The notes below the pieces were generated by a model. It ran no database searches. It worked only from the letters and a program-made list of their open reading frames with translations, and was not told where the DNA came from. The translations under genes and the position numbers were made by a program. DNA of 64,000 nucleotides from Sweltsa coloradensis (taxonomy: Eukaryota > Arthropoda > Insecta > Plecoptera > Chloroperlidae), in assembly GCA_024449915.1 (NCBI GenBank), contig JAMZAV010002231.1, positions 1-64,000 of the forward strand. The letters run 5' to 3'. Below are positions 26,901 to 40,582 of this stretch, in pieces. How positions within the stretch are numbered: position 1 is the stretch's first letter; every line of letters begins with the position of its first letter.

Positions 26901-29900
26901 ACGCTCATCCAACAACGCGGCAGGACTTAAGCGTTTTCCTAGTTACATAAAAAACAATTGTTATTAATTAGTGCCGCAAGGTTTCAATATGTGACTGCTA
27001 GTTTTTGTTCTAAAGGCTTATCCCCCTAAATTACAATGCAACTTTCTCAAATTATGTCATTTATTATAAAAAAAGGGGTTTAAATTTTTTTATACCTTTT
27101 TTAAGTGGCATTTTTAGGATCCCTTAGAATTTGAATTAAATGGGGACTAAATATTGTATTTCAATTTTTTCTCTCAAAATTGTCTTCAGATGAACTGTGA
27201 ACTTGGTACGCTAAGTACATGTTTTTGTTTAGTTGCATTACTACCTTGTTACCCTGTAGAAGAAGCTGGACTAGAGTTGAAATATTGTTCAATTCAAATA
27301 CAAAAATAAACTTTGAATTAAATGTTTAAAATATATTTTATTTAAATAATATTAATTTGAAAGGTATGTGATTGCCTTGTGTGAGTGTTTCAACTACCGA
27401 CGAGCTTAAAGAGGGCGTATACTTTCCATGTTGTAGATGCCCGACCTGGTTCCTATGCAGAACAATGCGGATAAGTTTGTGGAGTGCCGGCACCACTGCG
27501 CGTTCCACTTCCCCGCGATGACAAAGTTCTGCACGAGTACCGGGGATAACTTCGATGAACAGCTGTACTCGGTCTTCTGCGGGCTGGCGTGCGACCCCTA
27601 CTTCGCAGTGAGAAGGACAATCGCTTGCGGCTTGCACGAGGTATTCTTGAGACATTCATGTATCGTGCACGCTCTTAAGGCTAGCGCGAGACATTCATGT
27701 ATCGTGCACGCTCTTAAGGCTAGCGCGAGACATTCATGTATCGTGCACGCTCTTAAGGCTATTCCAGAGCACTCATACCAATAGTATTTTGAAAGTCAAA
27801 GGAAAATGCATGAAAGTTAGTTGAATGAAAGAGGAACTTGAATAAAAAACAAAAAAACAAAAAAAAACAACATATTTTTTGGATGTGACAAAAGCTCTAT
27901 TTTGGCCATTATAGGCTATGCAAGTTTTGGGTCAATAAGAAAATAAAAGTTCTATCGTACGGTTTTATCGTACGATAAACGGTTTGGTGGGAATTTCCAT
28001 GATTGAAATCCATGTTAGCTCTGGATTACCCATTTTTTCAAGTTTTGGACTTATGTATCGCAATGGATCTTTGAGGCTTATTTTTTGTAACTAAGTGTGG
28101 ATACTAGGAAAACGCTCAGTTGGACGCGTTGTTGAGCGAGCACCGGTACGTGCAACATGACCCGAGTACGACATTCCCATAAGGCCCACCACACAGTGTA
28201 GGCCTAACTGGATATTGACATTGTACACTTTATACTATTCCAACATCTTTGCATTGTTCTAATTCACGTCATGCCTTCTAAAGTGTATCTTTGTATCTTC
28301 ACTGCCTCCTTCATTTTTAACATCATTTTTCGAAATATGATTACCAATAAGTCTTTAAGGTCTTAACCGATTTAGCTGAAAATTTGGAAAATAGGAGAAA
28401 ATGTTGTACTTATTGACCCTGCAAAATTTCATAACGATCGGTACATTTTTATTTTTTTATTTTTTTATTTTATTTTTTATTTTTTATAACCAACGATCGG
28501 ATTTTGTTCAAAAACTATACAGCAACCCGCCTAGGTGGTATGTACATGTGTGCAAAATTTCAGGTCGATCAGAGAAACGGTGCGACCTGTATCGAAGCAG
28601 TAACAGAAAAAAAAACAAAAAAACAAAAAAACAAAAAAAAACAGACATTCGAGCCATAAGAGTCAAGTGGAGACGCTCGCTTCGCTCGCTCAATCAATAT
28701 AAAAGTACAGTCAAACCCCTATGGATCGTTCCCGGATCGTCCGTTTTCCCGCCATGATCGCTGTATTTGAAAAGTTTTTGCAAAAGTCCCATTTACACAA
28801 TGTTAAAAATTCCCGCATCCACTGTTCCTCAATCGATCGTTTTCCTCGCTGTATCGTTCAAAATGTTGTGTTTCTCAATGTTAAATTTACCCTAATTTAT
28901 CGTTTTCGCCTTTGATGAACACCGACCGACGGACGAAGCACTATTTCCTGCAAGACAATACATCATTGACAGCAAGCGCGATGTTTTGTAAGCTGTAGTC
29001 AGGTTCACTTCACCTCCCCGCCCGCCGGCAGCTGCCGCCTACGAGACCGGTTACCCCTCCCCTCCCACTCGCGCTGCCAGTGGCACGGCTCTTACTCTCT
29101 CCTCACCTCTCTCGGCCGGCCGGCCGGCCTGCCAGCTCAGACACTACACATTCTCTCTCAGCAGTGCCGTGTATCTCTTACGCGAATGCGATAATAATAA
29201 TTACAAGATCATTGTTTTTAATCAATGATGATGTCAATACAACACTTGTTTAACTGTAGCGCGAGTGTTATATGAGTTGAGTTGCTGTGTCTTATTCTCG
29301 GATATAACACTGCCGGCTGCCCCTACCAGCTAGCCGTGTACTGCAACATTTAAAGCTGAGACGATCTCGACCTTAAAGACCCGGACCATTCCCTAGGGAC
29401 TTAAAGGATACAGTTCAGTCGCCCGTGCAATTTTCTCTCGTCGCAAGCACGATTCGAAATCGTAGTAAATATCGTTCCCAGAGTCAATGAAGAGATACAG
29501 GGAAATGTGATCTTCATGCACGGAGCATTGATCGATATCAACGGAAAAATACTTAATCTTCTTTAAACACAAGTACAGCGCGGCGACCGAGAAAACAGAT
29601 AACGTGACAATCCATTCACCAAGCACGTGCATGGTCAGCTGTGAGGTCTCGACCCGACGAGTAGATTCTTGCGCCGCCGATTCCCGCGGCTGTCTCTCTC
29701 GCACTCATAGCTTACGCGCCATCACACCCGCGCATGAATCAACACTTGTCTATCATCGTTGTTGATTTTTATTTTTTACCTCATTAATAGAGATGTGCAA
29801 AAATGGTTTTTTAAAGTTTGAAAATTCGCGCCTTAAAAATAAAAATTCGCGATTTGTCGCGATTTACCAAAAAACACAATTTTCTCATGCACAACTTAAA

Positions 29901-32900
29901 AAAAAAAAAAAGTTTCAGAATAATTTTATTGATTTTAATGATTTAAAAGAAAAACAAGCTCATGAGAGTGAAGTTCAGAATCAGTTTTAATTTTAAGCTC
30001 AATTTCAGCCTTCAGTTTTCAAAGTTTCAGACAGTTTTTACCAGAATTAATTTCGTCTACCCGGCACCTCCACCAAATTTACGAAATTTTCATTTTTTAT
30101 GTAATCTTTTTGATATGAATATGAAGTATTTTGAGCTTACTCTCGTTAAAACGATTATTACGATCTTACAATCGCGTTGTATGACCCGGCACCTCCACCA
30201 TGTACCAGCCAGTATTAATTTAATTTCGACTTCGACCCGGCACCTCCACCAAAACTTTGAAATTTTGAATTTTTTTTAATTTTCGTGATACAATTCGCAT
30301 TTAAGGACATAATCGCAAATTTCGCCACTAGTTCCCGGTATCAACTAAAATTTCGCGAAAATTCGCGAATTGGAAATTGGTATCATTCAATCACAATTTA
30401 TGAGATTCATGTGCAAACTGAATTTGAAGGGGTTATTGCAACTTAAAAAAAATTCGCGAATTTCGTTGTCACCATTTTGCACATCTCTACTCATTAAGAC
30501 AAGCTTTTTATTTTCTTTACGTACAACAATTATTATATAACTGTCTTCTGAAAGTCGTAATAGATGCTTGATATATTATTATTCAGATATTTTGAGTAGG
30601 CAATGAATTAGACTGAAAATTTTCAAAATTCATTTTTTTGTTATTTTACTCAATTTTAGGCATATTACATCGTTTTATTGGTTTTCCCGTTTTGACCGTT
30701 TTCCTCACTGCATCGTTTTTTTGTAAGCTACCCTGAAAAACGATACATAGGGGTTTTACTGTACTTTATTAACATTCATGCAAAAATTGGTAAAGATATT
30801 ACCAACTGTTCAGCAGAAATCATCAACACCTGAGTGTGCGCTTTGAGTTGGGCCAAGCTTAGTCCTCTTAAGAGTTAACAATTTTGATTTGGGTTGCCGT
30901 TGATAATCGAAATAGCAATTAAATAAACCTAATCGATTTCAGTAATATATAATAATCAATTCAAAGATTTTGATATGATATCAGTATCACTAATTTTTAA
31001 TTCAAAATCATTTAATTAATTTAGGAATACGCGTACTAGATATCATAGATTTATTCTTTATTAACGTTATATATGAAATATGATACCAATGTTACTAACC
31101 GTTTACCCGGAAAAAAACAGAAAGCTGACCGCCTAAACTCGTCTTTGCGTCTGCCTCAGCAACTCCGGTCTGTTAAAGAATACCGGTAATGTGCTTTATT
31201 TAGACATTCCCCCCAAAGGCTCCAGTGCTCGGAAAGTAGAACAGCCTACCTGAATTCTGATGTCAAAATGATTGCGTGTGTGATGTGAATTACATATGTA
31301 CCTTAACAATACACTGCTCATTGCAGTGGACCACTGTAGTGATCCATGCGATGAGAGAATAACGAGTCTGTTTTCTTCACAGGTGACGCGCGTGCTCGGT
31401 AACAACAACGGGATTGTGAAGTCGGAGCTGGTGAAGCTGCTGAGAGATGACTCCGAAGAAGTGTTATCGGGGCTGATACCGAATCTATCGAAAACTCTCA
31501 TCCTGTTGGCCAAGTCGGGCACGATCAACCCTGAATTCATGGTAGGCAAGCAACTCTGGGCTAGACTCTTTCTCACCTAGTACGCCTGAACCATAGCAGC
31601 GGGTGGTTGGATGTTTTGTCCCACTATTTTTACTTCAAACTCAAACTCTCAAAGTTTTGAAAATCGAACTTCGAACTTTACAAAAATTTCAAACCCAACC
31701 GAACTCGAACTCGAACCGAACTTAAAGAGATACCAAACAGTTATAAAGGTATAATAGTGATAAGTCTAGACCGGCACCTCCAACATCATTTTTTTTGTTT
31801 TTAAATTTGTATCTGTTAACTGAGAACCATTTTTTGACATGTCAAATAATTAGGGTAAAATTGATTTCTTTATTAAACGACTTAAAATTTAAATCAATTA
31901 GTTTGGAAAAGGCCAACTGGCTAGTTTAGTTTAGATTGGAGAAGGGTTGACAGGCTGGGAAAGCATAGGGCTGGGGGCGACAAAACTTTTCACCTGCTGA
32001 TGACAACTGCAGCTAATTTAAAATTGTTTGTTACCTTAATCCACGACGCGTTTCGTCCTCCTGGGAGTACTCCCTACCCTACCCTACTCACATACAAATT
32101 CAAAATCAACTACCCTTTAGGCACCACATTGCATCACGTTGGGCACGAGTTTGCTTTTTAGAAACAACGACCAGTCCCTCGTGTGATTTGTGTCCAATAA
32201 AGTTGTTTTAATGTGATAGTCTAGGCCAGGGTTGCCGTTTTTACGGATTTTATCCGTTTTAACGGATTTTATCCGTTTTAACGGATTTTATCCGTTTTAA
32301 CGGATTTTATCCGTTTTAACGGATTTTGAGGGTGCAAAACGGATCAACGGATTTTTATTCCAATTTACGGATTTAAAAAAAAATCACAATTTTTTTTAGT
32401 TCTTTGTTTTATGCCGTTTTTAACTAGGGCTGGTCAAAAAATCTATATTTCAATGTGATATCGATAAGAGGGAATATTTTTGATGTATAAATATCAAAAT
32501 TTACACCAAAAAAACAAAATTTCGGAATTTTGGTGGAGGTGCCGGGCAGGTAGTCTAAATTAAAATAACCTGGCTGGTGCATATAGTGGAGGTGCCGGGT
32601 CATAAAACTCGGTAAAAATTGTTAAAAATGCATTTATGGTGATACCTTATCAACCCTGTTTGGCCTCAAATCATTAAAAATAGACCTACTCTTTAAAAAA
32701 ATTATATTTTCAATTTTTTTTACAACAATTACATTATGATATATCGATATCATATCGAAATCGGTACATTTAGGCAGTAAAAGGATTTGGGTGTTTCATT
32801 TAAGGATTTCTAAGGATATTTGATGTGCTCAAACAGGATTTTTATTTTTTCTTGGTGGCAACCCTGGTCTAGTTATTGGTCTCATCTTGCTCACTTGATT

Positions 32901-35900
32901 TATTAAGCTTGCCAATTCAAACATTAAAATATTCTGCCCATAGTATTAAAAGTTAGAAAATTGTGGTGGTGTCACTTTGCCTAGCCTACTCTTTAGTTCA
33001 TTCATTTGTCATTTTGTCATTTTTTTTTAATAGCACCAGAACAGGTTTTAACATTGTTCTCCTCAAGTGACAAAGGATGACAACACATGGATCGCTTACT
33101 ATCGGGGCTCACTTTGGCGATTCTCGTCACCCCTCTAAACCTACTACCTATTTAAACATTATTAAAAATATAAAACAAGATGAGACATATTAAAAACAAA
33201 ATGGTAAGTTTACAAAGGACGACTCAAATTGGACATTCTCTTCCCGAGCAGCCCAGTACATCGAAGCCAGTAGCTCATCCCCGGTCTTCGCCATGGGTTC
33301 CAGCTGTACTCGAATCAATTGTAAGGCCGCATTGTTCAGCTTGCTTACACAGTGGAGTGGGCATGTGGCTGCCCTCTTTATCCCTATTCTCTTGAGATGT
33401 CTGAGGATTCCAGCTGCATTCGAATCAATTGTAAGGCCGCGCAATCGAGGATGTGTGCCGTATCTTGTTATAAATAAACAAATAAATAAATAAATAAATT
33501 GGATTTAGAGTCTACCCACTCAGTTATATAACTGATTTTCAGTGGGGGACAGTAAATCAAAGCGACTGAGCCTACCCTGTAGGCCCCGACGCAATCGACG
33601 AGTGAGCGATAACCAACCAAAGATCAATATTTTTAATAGGAAATATAGCAATCAGTGGTATGGACAGTGCGAACACCCGCGAATCAACGCCAGAATCAAC
33701 AAGGCCGATTCAGAACAACTCTGAATTTATTATGTGCTTCGTTGCAAGGACGGCTCCAAAGTCACTGTTTACAAACTCCTAAGACACAAACTGATGGACT
33801 TAAGTCCAAATCAGAAGTTAAAAAACTTCTGACTTTGACGGGAATCGAACCCTGGACCTTCTGCATTGGAAGCAGATACGCTAACAACAAGACCAACGAG
33901 CCACCTTGCTTACACAGTGGGCATGTGGCTTTCCTCTTGATCCCTATTCTCTTGAGGTGTCTGTATAAGAAGTATTGCCCAGTTCATGCAAAACAGTGCA
34001 ACCAATGTTTGTCTGCGATAATAATCAGCTCGAATATTTTTCGTTAAAATGTATACCCAAGTTTGCAATTGTCATTATGCCACATTAATTGGTTATTTTG
34101 GACTATTTTGTAGTATGTAGCTACCTAGTACAACAAAAAAGATTAAAACAAGTGACGTTTAGGCCACCAATTCGAAGGGAATAAAAAATAATCAATTTAA
34201 ATCAAATAAATCACAATTTTTGAGTTTTTTAATTAAAATACAAAAAATCAGGAACCCTGCTAATAATAGGTGCCCGCACGCCACTACATAGGCTATTAGG
34301 AAAAAAAACAAACTTTTTCTTGAACTTCAAACTACTTTTTCACTTGAATTTGAACTTTTTTAAAGTTTGAGTTTGAATTTCGAACGTTCGCACATACCTA
34401 CATGTTCTCAGCATCAACATGCCTGTAGATTAGGCTTATTTGCAGAAGGTAGGTTTGGTATCCTAAGTTTGACTGATTTAAATAATAGGGGTGTGTGAGT
34501 CCTGATTTATGAGTTCAAGTCGAGTGCGAGTCTGAGTACTAAACGTAACTCGAGTGTCGAGTCCAATTTGAGTCCGAGTATACTTCAATTTATTCACTAT
34601 TACTACTCTTTGACAGTACTTACAATTTGTACTATAATATTAATTTTATTATTGATGTTAGTCTGCATTATTTAAGTGAAGACAGAAGAGTAACGTCCAA
34701 TTGATTTAAGAAATGTAAGCATTCTGGATGAACCAGTTTTAAGTGGTTGTGCATAGCTGCTACCAGGGTATTTCAAACTTTTACCACCCACTTTGCACTT
34801 CACCGACGACTTGCATTCATAACGACACTTGACTCGCCAGCCTTAGGTGTCCCCACAAACTTGACCCACTCATAACGACACTTGACTCGACAGCCTTAGC
34901 ACGGTCCGACTCAACCTACACAATCACCATGCACTTTTATGAAGAAACTTAAGTGTCACGACCGTGAGTGGGTGTGCAACCCTACAGCCAGCCACTCGAG
35001 TACAGTCAAGAGTTCAGGCTAGCTGACAGCTACTCTACATTTGAAAAACATTGTTGTTTTTTTATTTATTTCTGCTTTACCTTTAGGTGTTGTTTACACG
35101 GGCAATTATTGTGCTCACGGTTTGCAGGGGCAGACAAATTACAAACCAGTTTTTCAGCCTCGGGGGGTTAGTTGGTTAATCGGTTAAGGCTATTGTACCA
35201 CCTCTGGCCGATAATTTGAAAGTTGAAGAAACATGTCTGAAAAGTTTGCTGAATGAAAGAAGGCCTAAATAACAGAAAGAAAATTGTGAATTTTTTTGGG
35301 CGGGACATGACCTCACTTTTGAAAATTATATTTAGATTTTTGGACAAAAGTGTAATATACAAGTCTAGTTCAAAATTAAATTTTGAGAATCGGTTTTCTG
35401 GACATAGTTTCTAAACACCTTTAGCTAACTTGAACTACAGCTAAAAAGTTTTCTGAAAATAACAATTGGTGTACGAATTTTTTTGTCAAACGGTACAAAA
35501 CTGGAAAAAAACTCGTATTTGTACCGTTTGACAAAAAAATCGTACACCAACTGTTATTTTCAGAAAACTATTTTAGCTATAGTCAAGTTATAGCTAAAGG
35601 TGTTTAGAAACTATGTCCAGAAAACCGATTCTCAAAATTTAATTTTGAACTAGACTTGTATTTTACACTTTTGTCCAAAAATCTAAATCTAATTTCCAAA
35701 AGTGAGGTTATGTCCCGCCCAAAATATTCACAATTTTTTTTTCTGTTATTTTAAAGGCCTTCTTTCATTCAGCAAACTTTTCAGACATGTTTCTTCGACT
35801 TTCAAATTATCGGCCAGAGGTGGTACAATAGCCTTAAAGGATCCCTCCATATCAATCAATAATTGATATAACATGAAAATGTTGATATGGTAGTGAAACT

Positions 35901-38900
35901 ATTATTTCTGCTATCCTATAACAAAGTTCAAAACTAAAAAAAAATGTATATGCATCAAAAGGCTGGATGGACCAACTAAGGCTAAAGAAGATTGGTAAGG
36001 TAGCATCAAAAATGCATAGCAATATTTATGTTTTCACACACGCCGCCACCCGGCACCTCCACCATTCGTAGGCCTACCACCAAAATCAATTTAAAAAAAA
36101 ACAATTTTGAGTAGCAAATATTCGAGTTCGAGACTAGTAGGTACCAAATATGCAACTCAACTCAAAATTTGTAGGTACCAAATATGCAACTCAACTCAAA
36201 ATTTCGGGTACTCCCACACCCCTAATAAATATGTCAGTAGTGAGGTAGACAGAGACTCATCGAGTGATCACTCCGACAATACAATACCAATCTAACTTCT
36301 TTTATTTTTTAAGCTCCAGCAACAGGTATTACCCCACAAGTGTTAGGTAAATAAAACTAAACAATTCAAACACATTATAATAATAATTAAACACATGAAA
36401 ATGTTACAACAAATTCAACAAGAAAAACTTGAATAACAAACGTGTATATATATATATGTATAAAAAATGTCTGAAATCCCAAGATGAATGAAGAAAAGTG
36501 AAAACAAAAGAAAAAATTGAGATTATAAAATACAAAACTAGTGAAAAGGTGATAAGGTGACAAGAGTGATAAATGAGTCATGTTGGTAAACTGGCATAAA
36601 CAGCTGCTTTAAATAATTGAAGTTTCATGTGTTGATGTCAATTTCTATATTAATGGCTAACAATTTGTTGTAGGTGTCTTGAATTCGGTTGATGGGGAAA
36701 AATTAAAAAACATCAATACGAGGACATTGAATCTTGAAGAGGATCTAATTTCTTGTAATTCTTGAAGGATAGTGAAAGTTTATATCTTGGAGTAGGTTCG
36801 TGTTGATGAAGTTATGGAGAAGTTTGTAGAGGAAAATTAAGTCGGTTGCACTACAACGACTTGCTAGTGCTGGAATCGAATGTTGTTGACAAAGTGTAGC
36901 ATAATGTGATCGGTGTAATTTTATGTTATTTGATAGCAAAGAATTCTAAAAATTTATTTTGAATGCCTTCAACCTGCTTAATTTTGGTCTTGACTCTCTT
37001 GTGTCTGTCAGGACACGGCGGCTCTGGAGATCGGACGTGCGCTGCTCAAGTGTGAGTCCGAGGTCAGCACTACCAACAACTGGCGCCTGCACCAGCTGGT
37101 GATCCAACAGTTCGAGTGTCTTTACCTGGTGCTTCCCTCGGAGTTCATACACACCTACTTCACCCCAGTGCTATTTACAAGGGTTCACCGGGCGGTGAGT
37201 TGGACTGTCAACGGGAAACATTGTTAATTATGTTGGTAGTATTGTACAATTTCCGATATTTTTTGGGAAAACAATTCCAGGGGAAAAAATAAAATGGTAA
37301 CTTTAGGTTCCAGCCGTGTCTAAAAGGTATAAAAAACCTCAATTTGAAGGATTGTCAGATAATATGGGTTAGCCCTGGCCCCTGAGATACAACGTTACAA
37401 CTAGGTGAAAAATATTTTTTAAGAATGTCATGAAAGTGCAGAAATTTTCTGTTTTTTTTTACTAACAGATATTTTAAACAAATTTTGCACTAATCTACCA
37501 ATATTTCAAGGTAAATGCCCCCAAGATAAACAGTGCACTGCCTATTAAAAAGAAAAAACATTTCCGTAAATATTTCTACCGGTTTACATCCCTAAACCCG
37601 GGTAGTAAAATGAGTCGTTGGGTGACTCGTTCAACTGTTTTTTGTCTCAAATTCACTTACCAACGCCGTCAGTTAAGCCTCGTTTTCATGCATGCGAGCG
37701 AATCCAAGCAAATAGGTTCTAGACCAATCAGAGGGCTAGGACCACGCGACCAACAAACGGCGCGACCAAAGTTAAGATTATTTTGACACGCACGCTGCCT
37801 TAGCTCGTTGACATGAAAACTGGTCTCTTTCGTCAGCGTACAGCGGCGGTCGTAGGTGATTCGGCATTAATTAGCTCTCAAGTTTCATCTATGTCGAGCT
37901 CGAGTGAGTGCGTCACCGTCACTGACAAGAACCGAATATTACGCGCAGTACATGGATACCCACACTTTACGCGCATGACCCGGCCGATAAGTGACTGGCG
38001 GAGATATTTATGCATTCCCGGAATATTAGTTCCTTCTGAAAGTGCATTTTCAACAGCTGGACATATCGTTCCTAAGAAACGATCATCTCTGACGCTCAAG
38101 ACCGTGTTACATTCATGTGTGTGTGTGTTAAAAGTGACCACCTGTCAAAATGTAGTAAATAATTGAGTAACTTTACCCGGGTACCTGACCGTAAGATCAA
38201 CAGGTACCTGGAGAGGCATTGAGTGAGTTCACGCAGGGATCCACCCAGAATCGTATTTGTACCGCCTCACAAAAAAATCTTCCACCAAACGTTATTCCAG
38301 AAAATCTTTTTTCTTATACGTAGGTTGCTGACAAAGGTTTTAAAAACAATATAAAAAATCTTTGCCCAAAATTAAACTTTGCACTTGGCCCAGTGTGTCC
38401 ACTAATGTCCAAATTTTCTCATTGAAATGATTGATAAAAAGGTTATGTCCCACCCACCCAAATAAATTAAATCAAATTTTACTGTTGTGAGTAGAGATGT
38501 GCAAAAATGGTTTTTAAAGTTTGAAAATTCGCGCATTAAAAAAAAATCGCGATTTGTCGCGATTTACCGAAAAACACAATTTTCTCATGCACAACTTAAA
38601 AAAAAAATCCAAGTTTCAGGATAATTTGATTGATTTTAATGATTTAAAAGAAAAAAAAGCTCATGAGAGTGAAGTTCAGAATCAGTTATAATTTTAAGCT
38701 CAATTTCTGCCTTCAGTTTTCAAAGTTTCCGACAGTTTTTACCAGAATTAATTTCGTCTACCCGGCACCTCTACCAAATTTACGAAATTATGCATTTTTT
38801 ATGTGTCTTTTGATATGGATATGAAGTATTTTGAGCTTACTCTCGTTCAAACGATTATTATGATCTCACAATCGCGTTGTATGACCCGGCACCTCCACCA

Positions 38901-40546
38901 TATGTACCAGCCAGTGTTAATTTAATTTCGACTTCGACCTGGCACCTCCACCAAAACTTTGAAAACTTTTTATTTTTTAAAATTTCGTGACCTAATTCGC
39001 ATTTAAGGACATAATTGCTAGTTTCGCCACTAGTTCGCGCCATCAACTAAAATTTCACGAAAATTCGCAAATTGGAAATTGGTACCATTTAATCACAATT
39101 CATGAGATTCATGTGCAAACTGAATTTGAAGGGATTATTGCAACTTTAAAAAAAATTCGCGAATTTCGTTGTCACCATTTTTGCACATCTCTAGTTATGA
39201 GTCAACTTTTTAGCCGTTGTTCTTAGACTTATAAAATATTTATCCCAGGGCAAAGTATAATGGCCTTAAGGAAACCAAACTCATCAATTGTTATTTGTTA
39301 ATCAGCAGTGGATGCACATTACTCGGTGACTCAATGGCAGAAGTTTCTGAAGTTAACGTTTTGAAAAATATTTCAGCGGCAAGTCCCAGTGCGAATGGCA
39401 GCTACCAACTCGCTGTTAGTATTTCTGCGCTACAACATGAAGCTCATTCAGAGGAATGACATTCGGTCCAGGATCATCTCTGGTAAGTGTGGGCTAGTAA
39501 GATTAATTCACTAGGTTAGGCCCCTACGCGTTAGCTATGGGGTGGGGATGTAAGATTTAGTTGATGGAATGAAGTGGGGTGGGCAGTAGGGATGGGAAAA
39601 AGCGTGTAATTTCGTAAACGTTTAACCCCTTGAACGAATCGCGTTAAAACGTTTAAACATAAAAAGCCCTGTTTTCTAAAAAAAAAAGTTTTTTTTTATT
39701 TTTTTATAAATTTAGGTAAGCAGAAGCCTAGTTTTACAACAAAAATCGTAATTTTGTGCTTATGACCGGCTGACGAATAATTAACAACGGTTTTATTCTC
39801 ACGCTCGTATTTAATGACCCGGCACTTCCACCATGTGTAACAGACAAGATGTCCTAATACAGCCTGGGACCCGGCACCTCCACCAAAATTAAGCACTTTT
39901 AGAAAATTATCGGCCTAATCTGTTAGCCCGTGTTTGTGTAGGCTCCAAAAGTAATTGAAAAAAAAAAAAATGTTTTTTTTACTAAACGTTTTGCGAATTT
40001 AATAACCTCTAACCGTCCACTTCACGTTTAAACGTTTAAACGTTTAAACGTCCCATCCCTAGTGGGCAGTGACAGGAGGGGAGGCTTAAATTTGGCTTGT
40101 GGCAAGATTGGCAGATCCGCTGGTAGGCAAGTTCCCATCTTCTCAATTCATCATCGTGAATGTGCCTGAGTGTGGGTCGGACCTTATGACATTGGCTGTG
40201 AATCAGGTCATGAAGTACAGTAGAGTCTCTCTAATCCGGGCTAATTGGACCAGATGTAGCCCGGATAAGTGAAAACCCCGGATTAGACGGAAAATGTTTT
40301 TTTATCGCGTATTTTGATACATTAATGGTTAGAGTATCATTCGTGACCCTTCCGCTGTCATAAATACTTCTCTTTATGGCTTTAAAAGCGATAAGAACAG
40401 ACCAACTCGACCTTGTGGCTGGCTGCATACATCGAGAGAAAGAGAGTGCAGAGCGCGATTACGACAGACAGATATTCTCTTTATGGCCCCGTGCTCACGA
40501 CCTTGTAGCTGGCTGCATGCATCGAGAGAGAGTGAGAGCGCGCGTG

Positions 40547-40582
<36 letters not shown>

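Noticed and set aside
33835..33905. tRNA gene on the - strand
   Set aside because: An anticodon-like stem-loop and B box are present, but the acceptor stem does not pair and the sequence continues into a dispersed SINE body.
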